Part shown: positions 27,498 through 36,966 of the stretch, piece after piece
How the letters are laid out: each line of letters opens with the position of its first letter
How positions within the stretch are numbered: the stretch's first letter is position 1
Origin: CAZHTS01 sp964535315
GTDB lineage: Bacteria > Chloroflexota > Anaerolineae > Anaerolineales > Anaerolineaceae
Length of the DNA stretch: 64,000 nucleotides
Assembly (NCBI GenBank): GCA_964535315.1
Contig: CAZHTS010000014.1
Span: 9,187 to 73,186 of the forward strand
Reading direction: 5' to 3'
Notes under the pieces: generated by a model
What the model was told of the DNA's origin: nothing
The model's database searches: none
The model's input: only the letters and a program-made list of their open reading frames with translations
Translations under genes and position numbers: made by a program

Positions 27498-28429
27498 ACG
27501 CGGCTTTCCCCTATGACAGTATCCTGTTGACCGGCGCCTCAGGTTTCATCGGCGCCCACCTGCTCGAGACGCTTACCCCCACGGGAACGCAAATTCATCT
27601 GGTAGGGCGAAAGCCACCCGGCGAACACCTCAAAACCCAATTAACCTCGCCCAACGTTCGGTGGCACACCCACGATGGCAGCACACAGGGGCTGATTGAT
27701 ATCCTGGCGCAAGCCCGGCCACAACTTGTATTCCACCTGGCATCTTGCTTTCTCGCTCAGCACACCAGCCAGGATATCGAGGCGCTGATACAGTCGAACA
27801 TCCTTTTTGGCGCCCAGCTCCTCGAAGCGATGAGCCACAACGATGTGCGCTTTCTGGTCAATTTTGGCACCTCATGGCAAAAATACCACAACGCCGGCTA
27901 CGATCCAGTCTGTCTCTACGCCGCCACCAAACAGGCCTTCCAGGACATCCTGTTCTTCTACACACAAACGACGCCCTTACGCGCCATTAATCTGCTGCTG
28001 TTTGATACCTACGGCCCCCGCGACCGGCGCAGGAAATTATTCGGCCTGTTGTTAGAAAACATGCGTTCCGGTCAGACGCTCAATATGTCTCCCGGCGAGC
28101 AATTACTGGATCTGGTATATATCAGCGATGTAATCGCAGCCTGCTTCGTATCCGCCGGCCAATTGCGCACCTTTGCCCCCGGTGATATGCAAACCTATGC
28201 GGTTTCTTCCGGCTGCCCCGTATCGCTAAGAACGGTCGTCGCCCGTTTTGAAGAAATAGCCGGGCGGAAACTATCCATTGCCTGGGGCGAACGGCCCTAT
28301 CGCCCGCGCGAGGTGATGACCCCGTGGAACACAGGCGCCAACCTGCCAGGCTGGCGCCCCGAAATCGACCTCGATCAGGGCATTGCCCTGCTCTTAAACT
28401 CGGAAAGGCCAGGAAACGGCATATGCTGA
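27494..28429 (+). CDS. NAD(P)-dependent sugar reductase/epimerase (paratose/abequose synthase-like)
   Basis: A 311-residue short-chain dehydrogenase-like protein with an N-terminal glycine motif LLTGASGFIGAHL and the active-site block FGTSWQKYHN (Thr/Ser) followed by LYAATKQAF (Tyr and Lys, YxxxK). The GTxWQxY and YAATKQAFxDIL blocks recall CDP-paratose/abequose synthases and yersiniose reductases that reduce C4 (or a side-chain carbonyl) of CDP-3,6-dideoxy ketosugars. It overlaps the RmlC-like gene by 4 bases and the GT2 gene by 7 bases. In combination with the epimerase this looks like an AscE-AscF pair, but paratose, abequose or yersiniose type products remain possible. Confidence 0.72.
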   Translation: MNAAFPYDSILLTGASGFIGAHLLETLTPTGTQIHLVGRKPPGEHLKTQLTSPNVRWHTHDGSTQGLIDILAQARPQLVFHLASCFLAQHTSQDIEALIQSNILFGAQLLEAMSHNDVRFLVNFGTSWQKYHNAGYDPVCLYAATKQAFQDILFFYTQTTPLRAINLLLFDTYGPRDRRRKLFGLLLENMRSGQTLNMSPGEQLLDLVYISDVIAACFVSAGQLRTFAPGDMQTYAVSSGCPVSLRTVVARFEEIAGRKLSIAWGERPYRPREVMTPWNTGANLPGWRPEIDLDQGIALLLNSERPGNGIC

Positions 28430-29289
28430 AAACAAGCACCCCTCCTCTCGTCTCAGTATGCATTCCCGTTTATAACGGTGGCGAGTTTATCGGCCCGGCC
28501 ATCGAATCGGTGCTCGGGCAGACCTTTGAGAATTTCGAACTGGTGATCGTCGAAAACAGTTCCACCGACCAGACGCTGGAAATCGCCCGGCAATACGCCA
28601 AATCAGACGCTCGCATTCGGATAATTGTCAACGAGCGTAACATCAGCATGGAGGCTAACTGGAACAAAGCGCTATCCGAGGCGCGCGGCGCATATATCAA
28701 ATTGCTGCCCGCCGATGATCTGCTCTACCCCAATTGCCTGGAGCGCCAGATGGCTATTTTTGAACACCCCGAACACAGGGACGTCTCACTGGTTTGCTGC
28801 GCCCGCGACATCGTCAGTTATAAAGACAAAAAACTGATGGTGCGCGGCGCCACCCGCCGTCCGCAGAAACTGGAGAGCGTGACCGCCATCCGCAAAATCG
28901 TCCGTTCCGGCACCAATCCCCTGGGCGAACCGGGCGCCATTCTTTTCCGCGCCGCTATCTTGAAAAAGACCGGCCTGTTCAACGGTTCAATTCCTTACGT
29001 CATCGACCTCGATCTATGGCTGCGCATCTTACGCCACGGCAGCGCCTTTCTCCTGCCCGATATTCTGTGTGCCTTTCGTCTTTCGCAATCCTCGTGCAGC
29101 GTGAATATCGGCACCGCCCAAAGCCAGGAGTTTGACCGTTTTATCCGTAAACTATACGCCGACCCACAGTACAACGTTCGCTGGCTGGATCAGATCATCG
29201 GTAGAAGTATGTGCCGCATCCTCAGCCTCTTACGCGTCCTGTTCTACCGTCTGACCAGTCTCAAACCAGGCTCATCTACCGGCCAATAG
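28423..29289 (+). CDS. Glycosyltransferase family 2
   Basis: A 288-residue GT2 enzyme with a canonical N-terminus VSVCIPVYNGGEFIGPAIES, NSSTDQTLEIARQ and the DxD-like PADDLLYPNCLE at about residue 98. There is no clear membrane anchor, apart from a mildly hydrophobic C-terminal stretch. It should add the sugar made by the adjacent pathway to a lipid-linked oligosaccharide on the cytoplasmic side. The start ATG at 28423 overlaps the reductase stop by 7 bases. Confidence 0.88.
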   Translation: MLKTSTPPLVSVCIPVYNGGEFIGPAIESVLGQTFENFELVIVENSSTDQTLEIARQYAKSDARIRIIVNERNISMEANWNKALSEARGAYIKLLPADDLLYPNCLERQMAIFEHPEHRDVSLVCCARDIVSYKDKKLMVRGATRRPQKLESVTAIRKIVRSGTNPLGEPGAILFRAAILKKTGLFNGSIPYVIDLDLWLRILRHGSAFLLPDILCAFRLSQSSCSVNIGTAQSQEFDRFIRKLYADPQYNVRWLDQIIGRSMCRILSLLRVLFYRLTSLKPGSSTGQ

Positions 29290-29298
29290 GGAAACCTC

Positions 29299-30540
29299 AT
29301 GAACCAACGCAACTTTCTACCCGATCTATCCGACCGCCAGCAACGCATCGAACTGATTGGCCTGATCATCCTGAGCGGTTTTATTCTGGCTGCTTTCTTT
29401 CATTATATCCAGGGCTATTATCTGGAACGCGGCTACCCTTTTAACACCTTTCTGTTTTACGAACCCTTTGACAATTTCAAAGATTATCTCAACCCCATTC
29501 GTGGTTCGGCGGATTTAAACCCCTATGAACCCATTCGGATCACCTACATTGGCGGCTATTTCCCTTTTGGGTATTTTGTCACTTTTCTCTATTCACTCAT
29601 CCACCCCTGGCCATTCGGTCTGCAAGTTTTTCTGTTCACCTTTCTTGTCTTCCTGGCAATGTACACCAAGATCAATCTGTTTCCGGATCAACAACCGCTT
29701 ACCCGCCAGCTATTGTATATCCTCATCTTTACCTTCCTGACCTACCCGGTTTTTCACCTGATCGATCGCTCGAATTTTGACACCGTCATGTTCATGTTGA
29801 TCGTTCTGTCTTTATACGCCTATCGCAAACAAAGATATTCGCTCAGCGCCATCTTACTGGCCTGCACCATTGCCATGAAAGCCTACACGGGTATTTTTCT
29901 GGTGTTGTTTATTTGCGACCGGCGCTACAAAGAACTGTTGCTATGTGTGCTGACAGTATTCCTGCTGACCCTTGGCAGCCTGGCAGTATTTAAAGAGGGC
30001 CTGGTTGCAGAATATCAAAAGATGCTGCTGTCCTTTGGCAATGCTTTTAAAATCAGCGTTGGCCGGGGCAGTAATTTGCGCTTCAGTTCATCCCTTTACA
30101 CCCTGATCGTCATGATCCTAAATCCGCTTCGTCCCGGGATACACGCCGAAAAACTTTTCCAGCTTGGTTACATGCTGCTGGCATTCACAGTGTTCGCTGT
30201 CGGCGCCTTGCGCGTCTTACGGGAAAAAGTTTTCTGGAAACGGGTCGCTATTTTAATCTTATTGATGATTTTGTTACCGTTCGCCTCGAACGATTATCGC
30301 CTGGTTTTCCTGTTCATCCCGATGTATATGTTTATCAATGCCGGCGTAAAGACACCCGCCGACGCGGCCCTCACCGTTCTGTTTGGCCTGCTGTTGATAC
30401 CCAAAAACTACTTCGTCTTCTACAATGATCAGAACATCGGCATGGTGCTCAACCCATTGCTGTTATTGGCGCTGCTGGCGCTGTTAGTCACCCCCGCCAG
30501 CCGGCCTATCGCAGAACCGGCAGCCAGCCAGCCCGGCTAA
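29299..30540 (+). CDS. GT87-like (DUF2029) membrane glycosyltransferase
   Basis: A 413-residue integral membrane protein with about ten helices. Blocks such as GYPFNTFLFY near residue 47, HLIDRSNFDTVMFML (about 152) and ACTIAMKAYTGIF (about 190) fit the DUF2029/GT87 family of polyprenyl-phosphate-dependent mannosyl or arabinosyl transferases. It is clearly related to the N-terminal half of the convergent 820-residue protein: both share YNTFLF or FNTFLF, a DRSNF motif, an IAMK motif, and a LLLIPK motif near the end. It is the last gene of the 26886-30540 operon, and its stop codon overlaps the stop of the next gene on the other strand. Confidence 0.75.
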   Translation: MNQRNFLPDLSDRQQRIELIGLIILSGFILAAFFHYIQGYYLERGYPFNTFLFYEPFDNFKDYLNPIRGSADLNPYEPIRITYIGGYFPFGYFVTFLYSLIHPWPFGLQVFLFTFLVFLAMYTKINLFPDQQPLTRQLLYILIFTFLTYPVFHLIDRSNFDTVMFMLIVLSLYAYRKQRYSLSAILLACTIAMKAYTGIFLVLFICDRRYKELLLCVLTVFLLTLGSLAVFKEGLVAEYQKMLLSFGNAFKISVGRGSNLRFSSSLYTLIVMILNPLRPGIHAEKLFQLGYMLLAFTVFAVGALRVLREKVFWKRVAILILLMILLPFASNDYRLVFLFIPMYMFINAGVKTPADAALTVLFGLLLIPKNYFVFYNDQNIGMVLNPLLLLALLALLVTPASRPIAEPAASQPG

Positions 30541-32999
30541 GGCCGGCAGGATTGCAATACCTGCCCGGCTGACATTTCCCGTGCATCCACTGCCAGGGCC
30601 TGCTGTGCAGCAAGCACGGCGCTCCGGCAATCCCCCTGCTGCCGGTAAACCTCGGCCAGCCGCCCCAGCGCCAGGGCGCTTTGCGGCGACCGGGCGAGGA
30701 TTGCCTCGTATTGCACCGCCGCCTGCGCCGGCTGGCCAGACTGCACGAAAGCATCCGCCAGCGCCCATAAAACGGCCTGACTGTGTACCCCCTGGCCCGC
30801 AGCGGATTGCAACTCGGCCGCCGCCTGCTGCCATTGGCCGCTGCGATAGGCGCACAAACCGTCATACGCCTGAATATTAGGATCGGCCGCGCTCAACGAA
30901 CGCCAATCCTCAAGCGCCGCGTTCACACCCGCACAATCCCCCAGGCGATAATACGTCGCAGCCAGGCCATGATACGCCCACCCCGAAGGGCGCAACGCCA
31001 GCGCCTGCTGAAACCGCGCCAATGCCTCCAGCAAATCACCGGTCTGTAACGCCGCCCACCCCAGCAAAGGCAGCCCATCCGCCTCACGCCGGACATCCAC
31101 CTGCATCCATTCCCGCATCTGGACTTCGGCCATGCGCCAGTCCAGCCCCTGTAAGTATTCCTCAGCCTCCGCCGGCGCAGCGGCATGCCAGCGCTCGAAC
31201 CACTCCAACGCCGGGCCCGGCGCACCGCCCAACAATGCGGCCTCACTGGCCCCCTTCAAGCCGGCCGATGCATCCGGGTATTGCGCCAGCAGTTCCTGAT
31301 ACAACGCCGCGGCGCGGGCGTACTGTCCCTGTACCAGCCAGTCATGCCCCCAAAGCGTCATCGCCTGCAAGACACCCTGGCGGCTCTGCGTTTTCTCCTC
31401 CGCACTCAAAGACGGCAGCCCGCCCACCTGACGATATTCCCACAGCGCCAGCGAATATTTTCCTTGCTGTGAATAAGTCTCCGCCAGGCGCAGGCGGGGT
31501 GTGGCGGCTTGCGGGCGCAGCCGCTTCCACTGGTCATAATAACCGCCAGCCTCATGCCAGTCCTTGAGCGCCTCTGCCTGGCGGCCGCGCTGTTCCAACT
31601 CGGCGACGACCCCATCCACCAGGCTTGCGTCCACCTCCGCCGGTCGCCAACGCATCGCCCCCCAACCCAAAACCAACACAACCAACACCGCAGCCCCTGC
31701 GCCCCACGGCAGCCAGCGCTTCGATCTCATTTGCGCCCATGCCGCCCGCCAGTCAAAGGCGACCAACCCTTCCCCTACGATTGCCGCGGTCAAAACCAAC
31801 ATCAACAACGGGTTCAACAGCACGCCGCTGTTCGCCTGTGGGAACACCTCCAGGTGGGTATAGGCCTTGGGGATCAACAACAGCCCAAACAAGCCCACAT
31901 ACAGGCGGTCGGAACGCTGCGCCGGCCCGTGATTGACAAACAAATACAACGGCGCCAGCAAATGCAGCAGTTTGTAATCTCCCGAAACCGCCGGCAGCAA
32001 ATTCATCAAACCTACCAGCAAAGCAATCCGCTTCCAATACACCTTCTCGATCCATACCACATACGCCCCCACACCTGCCAGCAGCGCCAGCGAAACCAGG
32101 TGATAGGGCAGGCTGATACGGCCAACAAACGCCTCCAGGCTCAAAGAAGGATCGATCGTCAACGCCAGATACTTGAGCGCCCCCATCAGGCTGTGCCCAA
32201 AATACAACCCCATGCTGCTATCCGAATAGAAACGGCTGATCAACAGCAGATTGATTGCATGGATGCGGATATTTTCTACCAGGCCGCCGGGGTACAGCGC
32301 ATACCCCAGCAGTGTCACAGCCAACACCCCGGCCGCCGTTATGACCAACTGGCGATAGCGCCGGTCGGCCAACAAGATAAGGGCAAAAACCGCCGGCACC
32401 ACCTTCATCGCAATCGCCGCCCCCAGAAACACCAGGCTCCAGCGCGGCCGGCGAGGATACAGCATGGCAAACCCGTATAAGAAGATGAACAGAACAATCT
32501 CAAAATTTGAGCGATCGAGCGTAAATAATACCGGATAGGGCAGCAGTGTAAATACCAACAGATTACGATATACCTCAGGCCGGGTCGCCCCACCCAGTTG
32601 CGCCCGGTTGGCAAACACCAGAAAACCCAGCCCAAGCAGCCAGAACACCAGCAAGGCCAGCGCCGCCGGAAAAAGCCGGAAGACCCCGGCCACCCAATAG
32701 GCAAAAGGAAAGTACAGCGGCCCCCGGCGGGCATAATCCCACACCACACCGTCGATCACCGCCGGGCGGTTGGCCAGCACCACCGCCGGGTCTATTTCGC
32801 GCACCAGGGTATAGGGGTTATCGGCGATCACATATGGATAAAAGAAATCTTTAAAACTGGCGGTGGGGTCAAACAAAAAAGTGTTATACGGGTACGGCCA
32901 ACCGGCATAGATGCCCCAGGCATAATGAAAAAGCACCGCAAAGACAAAGCCACCCAATACGATGACAACCAGCCATTGAATACGCTGCTGCCGTTCCAT
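30537..32999 (-). CDS. GT87-like membrane glycosyltransferase fused to TPR repeats
   Basis: An 820-residue protein. Residues 1-410 form a GT87/DUF2029-like membrane domain with about ten helices, homologous to the 413-residue protein on the other strand (shared DRSNFEIVLF, AIAMKVVPAVF, LLLIPKAYT). One more helix near 425-445 is followed by a soluble region (about 455-820) of TPR-like repeats (for example KDWHEAGGYYDQWKRLRPQA and YSLALWEYRQVG). TPR arrays bind proteins, so the fusion could dock the transferase to a partner. It is the last gene of the CDP-dideoxyhexose operon, 6 bases after the epimerase gene. The membrane fold of the TPR part, inside or outside the cell, is not settled by the sequence. 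Confidence 0.75.
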   Translation of the reverse strand: MERQQRIQWLVVIVLGGFVFAVLFHYAWGIYAGWPYPYNTFLFDPTASFKDFFYPYVIADNPYTLVREIDPAVVLANRPAVIDGVVWDYARRGPLYFPFAYWVAGVFRLFPAALALLVFWLLGLGFLVFANRAQLGGATRPEVYRNLLVFTLLPYPVLFTLDRSNFEIVLFIFLYGFAMLYPRRPRWSLVFLGAAIAMKVVPAVFALILLADRRYRQLVITAAGVLAVTLLGYALYPGGLVENIRIHAINLLLISRFYSDSSMGLYFGHSLMGALKYLALTIDPSLSLEAFVGRISLPYHLVSLALLAGVGAYVVWIEKVYWKRIALLVGLMNLLPAVSGDYKLLHLLAPLYLFVNHGPAQRSDRLYVGLFGLLLIPKAYTHLEVFPQANSGVLLNPLLMLVLTAAIVGEGLVAFDWRAAWAQMRSKRWLPWGAGAAVLVVLVLGWGAMRWRPAEVDASLVDGVVAELEQRGRQAEALKDWHEAGGYYDQWKRLRPQAATPRLRLAETYSQQGKYSLALWEYRQVGGLPSLSAEEKTQSRQGVLQAMTLWGHDWLVQGQYARAAALYQELLAQYPDASAGLKGASEAALLGGAPGPALEWFERWHAAAPAEAEEYLQGLDWRMAEVQMREWMQVDVRREADGLPLLGWAALQTGDLLEALARFQQALALRPSGWAYHGLAATYYRLGDCAGVNAALEDWRSLSAADPNIQAYDGLCAYRSGQWQQAAAELQSAAGQGVHSQAVLWALADAFVQSGQPAQAAVQYEAILARSPQSALALGRLAEVYRQQGDCRSAVLAAQQALAVDAREMSAGQVLQSCRP

Positions 33000-33005
33000 C
33001 CTACC

Positions 33006-34058
33006 TCACCCCAGACTTCGACGACTCAAGCGCGCCCATTCCACCGTACGGGCAATGGCCGCATCCAATCCAATCCAGGCTTGCAGGCCCAGTTCGCTGC
33101 GGGCGCGCCGGGTATCCGGCACATAACGCTCGGCCGGTTGTCCCGCCAGCGGAGACCGGGCAATCTCCACCGCACAGGGCGGCGTAAACGCCCCCGCCAC
33201 CCGGCCCGCCAGTTGAGCAATGTTAAGCGCCTCTTCCGAGCCAACGTTATAGGCCCGCCCACCCTGTCCACGCAGCAGAATCGTCCACAACCAGACCGCC
33301 AGGTCGGCGGCATACAGGTAAGAGCGAAACGGGCTGCCGTCGCCATTTACCCGAATCGGCCCCCCGGCCAGTCCATCTCGAATGAAATTGCCAATGGCAA
33401 AATGAATATCGAGGGGCAAATAGGGGCCCACGAACGCAAAACAACGCGCAATCTTGACTTCGCAGGCGCTCTGCCGGGCGTAGAGCGCACAGAACTGTTC
33501 CGCCAGGCGCTTCCCCTCACCATATACACTGCGCACATCCAGCGGGTCGGGCCCTCCACCATAGGTTTCCGGCAGATGCGTACATTCCGGCGGCTGGCGC
33601 CCATAGACCGCCCCTGAACTGGTAAACAAGAGACGCCGCGCCCCGCACCGCTGCGCAAAATCCAAAACGCGGCGCGTTCCGGTCACAATGGTATCCAACA
33701 TCGCCAATGGCGCCTCGGTCGACTGGCGAGCGCTGGCCTCGGTGGCGGCATGAACGATGTGTGAAAAAGTCCCCGGCGGAGCATCAAACGTGCGCACATC
33801 ACCGGCATACAATCGCACGGCAGAGTGACCGGCCAGATGCGGCGCCTTGCGCCCGAAGGCCTGCGGGTCGCGCGTCAAAACCCAGGCTTCCAACCCCAAT
33901 CCCAGGCGGTCGCTGCACCACGTCAGGCTCTCTAACAACCAGCAGCCAAAAAAACCGGTGCCGCCGGTAATAAACAATCGCTCGCCGCGCAACTCCGTCC
34001 ACAACTCGCGGCTATGTTCCAGGACGTGTTCCAGATCGCGCTCCAGCGGGTTAGACAT
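33006..34058 (-). CDS. NAD-dependent epimerase/dehydratase family protein (nucleotide sugar)
   Basis: A 350-residue SDR protein with LFITGGTGFFGCWLLESL (Rossmann glycines) near residue 28, HAATEAS, LLFTSSGAVYGRQPP with active-site Ser, and the catalytic Tyr/Lys in VYGEGKRLAEQF. It resembles extended SDRs such as UDP/CDP-sugar 4-epimerases and reductases and could be a further step, such as 4-reduction, of the CDP-3,6-dideoxyhexose. The ATG at 34058 is fixed by a one-base TAATG overlap with the GT39 gene; a much longer frame upstream runs through that gene and is rejected. Substrate specificity is open. Confidence 0.78.
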   Translation of the reverse strand: MSNPLERDLEHVLEHSRELWTELRGERLFITGGTGFFGCWLLESLTWCSDRLGLGLEAWVLTRDPQAFGRKAPHLAGHSAVRLYAGDVRTFDAPPGTFSHIVHAATEASARQSTEAPLAMLDTIVTGTRRVLDFAQRCGARRLLFTSSGAVYGRQPPECTHLPETYGGGPDPLDVRSVYGEGKRLAEQFCALYARQSACEVKIARCFAFVGPYLPLDIHFAIGNFIRDGLAGGPIRVNGDGSPFRSYLYAADLAVWLWTILLRGQGGRAYNVGSEEALNIAQLAGRVAGAFTPPCAVEIARSPLAGQPAERYVPDTRRARSELGLQAWIGLDAAIARTVEWARLSRRSLG

Positions 34059-35650
34059 TAACGTCCCTCGTGGGCGGGATTCTGATAGACGACAATCTCT
34101 CCAGAACGATAAACCAGCGGCCAGCCTTCGATTTCGTCCAGAACGTCTTCCAGGTCCGGCAAAATTTTGACCGCAAAATTGCGCGCCAGCGGGTCGACTA
34201 CCGCATAGGTCACCCGCTGCAAGTGGCTGTCGTAGGCAAAGCGTTCTTTGGAAAAGTTCTGTGGATACCCCGAATCCTTGCCTTCGGCAAACAACATCAC
34301 CGCCCATTCGGTCTGGCGGGCATGCACCGCCCAAACCACCTGGGGAGATGCCAGCACCACATCCTGCCCATCCACCCGCTCGTTCAGGTATTGCGCCACC
34401 CGGTCCACATCCACCGCCGGCGACAACCCCAGCTCATCGCTGCCGCTAAACAAAACGTACACGCCATACAACGACTGCGCCGTACTGGCCAGAAGCATCC
34501 ACACCAATGGGCTGGCAAGCAGCAAGAACAAGGTCAGCGTCACGCCCGTGCGCCGCACAAGCGACCACAACGCCCCCCCCCGCTGAGGCAGAAAGGGAAA
34601 GCGCCCTTCGACGACCACCGCGCCGCACTCAAGCATCCGGCGCAGGGCGGCAAACGTCCGCAGCAGCAGCGCGGCAATCCCCAGCGCCAGCCAGGGGTAC
34701 AGGTGGATCAGATAATGCCGGCCAATGCCCACCGGCGCAAACGTGCGCACCGCCAGCAGCATCGTCATTCCCACCAACAACAAAACCAAACGCCGCGAAC
34801 GGGGCGGCTCCAGGAAAAACAAACCTGCCAGACCGATCACCACCCAGGCCTCACGGCGGATCAATTCACCGTAATTGACAATCAGGTTCACCACCTGCAT
34901 CAACAGCGAGAGCCCCACCTTGGCGGATAGCGGCGTAAACCAGTCGGCAAAGAACTGCGCCGGGTTGGCCAGATAAGCCGGCAGCAAAGATAACGCCATC
35001 ACGAATGCCATCAAGGCCAGCCCCGGCAGCAGCCAGCGCCAGCCTTTCCACAGCAGCACCAGCGCCACCAGCGCCGGCGCCACCACCCCAACGTAATCGG
35101 TGCCAAAAACCAGCCCGGCCGCCACACAGGCCACGACGAACCAGCGTGTCTGCCCGGCGTTTAAAAACTTCCAGCAGGCATACACCACCACGATCAGCAG
35201 CGGCGCCATCTGGTTATAACTGAACCCCAGGCGATGATAAGCGACCGCCCAGGGCCAGATTGCCAGTACCCCGGCCGCCGCCAGCGCCAGCTTACGCTCA
35301 AACATCTCACGAACGGCCAGATACAACAAGCCCACGCTCAGCGCGCCGTAAAAAGCGGTCAGCAAACGCAGGCCGAAGATATCGGCGCCCACCATCCTGA
35401 AAACCCCCGCCAGCGCCAGCAAGAAGAGCGGCGGGCGCTGGATCAGCATGGGCGCATCCTGTACAGAAAAAATTTGCCAGCGCCCTTCGGCCAGGTTGGC
35501 CGCATAACTGACGAATACTCCTTCATCCGTGTACCAGCCTGGGCTGGCGCGCAGATTGGCAAAGCGCAAAAAAACCGCCAGCGCCAGGATGATCAGCAAA
35601 GCAGCACCGCTCAACAGGCGGGGGGTATCAGGCGCAGCCAGCCGTTTCAT
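34058..35650 (-). CDS. GT39-like membrane glycosyltransferase
   Basis: A 530-residue integral membrane protein with about twelve helices. The first external loop has PGWYTDEGVFVSYAANLAEG, where the Asp-Glu pair matches the catalytic acidic motif of PMT/ArnT-like transferases. The C-terminal domain (about 410-530) is soluble. It follows rfbH by 2 bases and overlaps the epimerase by one base, so it belongs to the rfbF-G-H operon and may transfer the completed sugar to an acceptor outside the membrane. The ATG at 35650 is preferred over an upstream TTG at 35668. Confidence 0.78.
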   Translation of the reverse strand: MKRLAAPDTPRLLSGAALLIILALAVFLRFANLRASPGWYTDEGVFVSYAANLAEGRWQIFSVQDAPMLIQRPPLFLLALAGVFRMVGADIFGLRLLTAFYGALSVGLLYLAVREMFERKLALAAAGVLAIWPWAVAYHRLGFSYNQMAPLLIVVVYACWKFLNAGQTRWFVVACVAAGLVFGTDYVGVVAPALVALVLLWKGWRWLLPGLALMAFVMALSLLPAYLANPAQFFADWFTPLSAKVGLSLLMQVVNLIVNYGELIRREAWVVIGLAGLFFLEPPRSRRLVLLLVGMTMLLAVRTFAPVGIGRHYLIHLYPWLALGIAALLLRTFAALRRMLECGAVVVEGRFPFLPQRGGALWSLVRRTGVTLTLFLLLASPLVWMLLASTAQSLYGVYVLFSGSDELGLSPAVDVDRVAQYLNERVDGQDVVLASPQVVWAVHARQTEWAVMLFAEGKDSGYPQNFSKERFAYDSHLQRVTYAVVDPLARNFAVKILPDLEDVLDEIEGWPLVYRSGEIVVYQNPAHEGR

Positions 35651-35652
35651 CT

Positions 35653-36966
35653 TTAGCAACGCCCACAAAACTCGTGCAGGCTTTGCAACACATACGCCAG
35701 CATTTCGTCACTCAAACCGGGATAGACGCCAATCCAGAAGACCTGATCCATCACAAAATCCGAATTGGGCAGATTGCCGATCTGGCGGAATGGCTGTCCC
35801 CGGTATACCGGCTGGCGCACCAGGTTGCCGCCAAACAGCAGGCGCGTTCCAATCTTACGCTCATCCAGGAAGCGCAGCAATTGCTGGCGCTCAAAGGGCG
35901 CCGTGGGACGGATCGCCAGCAAGAAACCAAACCAGCTGGGTTCGCTGCCAGGCGTCGCTTCGGGCAGAATGAAATATTCCTGCAAATCCAGCAGGCCGGT
36001 GCGCAGCGTCTCAAAATTCTTGCGCCGGGCAGCGATAAACCCGGGCAGCTTATCCAGCTGCGCCAGCCCTACCGCCGCCTGCATGTCTGTCGCCTTGAGG
36101 TTGTAACCGATGTGGGAGTAAGTATATTTATGATCGTAACCAAACGGCAGGTCGCCCAATTGCCAGTCGAAGCGCTTGCCGCAGGTGTTATCCTTGCCCG
36201 GCTCGCACCAGCAATCGCGCCCCCAGTCGCGAAACGACTCGACCAGTTTCTTGAGCGCCGGGCGGCTGGTCAGCACCGCCCCACCTTCACCCATCGTAAT
36301 GTGATGCGCCGGGTAAAAACTGACCGTCGCCACGTCGCCAAACGTCCCCACGGATTGTCCGAGATAGCGCGCCCCGACCGCGTCACAGCAGTCTTCGATC
36401 AACCAGAGCTTGTGTTGCCGGGCAAAAGCCTGTACGGCTTGCAGATCAAACGGATTGCCAAGCGTGTGCGCCAGGATGATTGCCCGGCTGCGCTCGCTCA
36501 ACGCCGCTTCCAATTGATCCACCGCTACATTATAGGTAGGAACACTCACATCCACAAACACAGGCACCAGCTGGTTTTGCAGGATGGGGTTGACCGTCGT
36601 CGGGAAGCCGCTTGCCACGGTAATCACCTCGTCCCCCGGGCGTAACTGGCGTTCACCCAACGTTGGCGAGGTCAGACACGAAAGCGCCAGTAAATTGGCC
36701 GACGAACCCGAATTAACCAGGATGGCGTGCCGCGTCCCCATGATCTCGGCAAAACGTTTTTCAAACTGCGCTGCAAACCGCCCGGTCGTCAACCAGAAAT
36801 CCAGCCCCGATTCGACCAGAAATTGCAGTTCGGCGGCATCGAACACCCGCCCGGAAACCGGAACGGGCGTCTGACCGGGAACAAACGGGCGCGGGGCAAA
36901 TGCAGCCTGGTAATATTCGCCGACCAGCGCCAGGATCCGTGAGCGTAATTCATCTGCGCCGGTCAT
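35653..36966 (-). CDS. rfbH: CDP-4-keto-6-deoxyglucose 3-dehydrase (E1)
   Basis: A 437-residue enzyme equal in length to characterised E1/RfbH. It has the aminotransferase fold, but the PLP lysine is replaced by histidine (FYPAHHITMGEGG, H221 by alignment to H220 of Yersinia E1). Its cluster cysteines C194, C252, C254 and C262 reproduce the C-X57-C-X-C-X7-C [2Fe-2S] signature. E1 with PMP removes the C3 hydroxyl of CDP-4-keto-6-deoxyglucose, then needs E3 (DdhD/AscD reductase) for electrons. The ATG at 36966 overlaps the rfbG stop by one base (TGATG). No E3 homologue is in the window. Confidence 0.95.
   Translation of the reverse strand: MTGADELRSRILALVGEYYQAAFAPRPFVPGQTPVPVSGRVFDAAELQFLVESGLDFWLTTGRFAAQFEKRFAEIMGTRHAILVNSGSSANLLALSCLTSPTLGERQLRPGDEVITVASGFPTTVNPILQNQLVPVFVDVSVPTYNVAVDQLEAALSERSRAIILAHTLGNPFDLQAVQAFARQHKLWLIEDCCDAVGARYLGQSVGTFGDVATVSFYPAHHITMGEGGAVLTSRPALKKLVESFRDWGRDCWCEPGKDNTCGKRFDWQLGDLPFGYDHKYTYSHIGYNLKATDMQAAVGLAQLDKLPGFIAARRKNFETLRTGLLDLQEYFILPEATPGSEPSWFGFLLAIRPTAPFERQQLLRFLDERKIGTRLLFGGNLVRQPVYRGQPFRQIGNLPNSDFVMDQVFWIGVYPGLSDEMLAYVLQSLHEFCGRC

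Noticed and set aside
31509..32480. Plus-strand frame of about 320 codons across the GT87-TPR gene
   Set aside because: Arg/Gln-rich shadow of a membrane protein gene.
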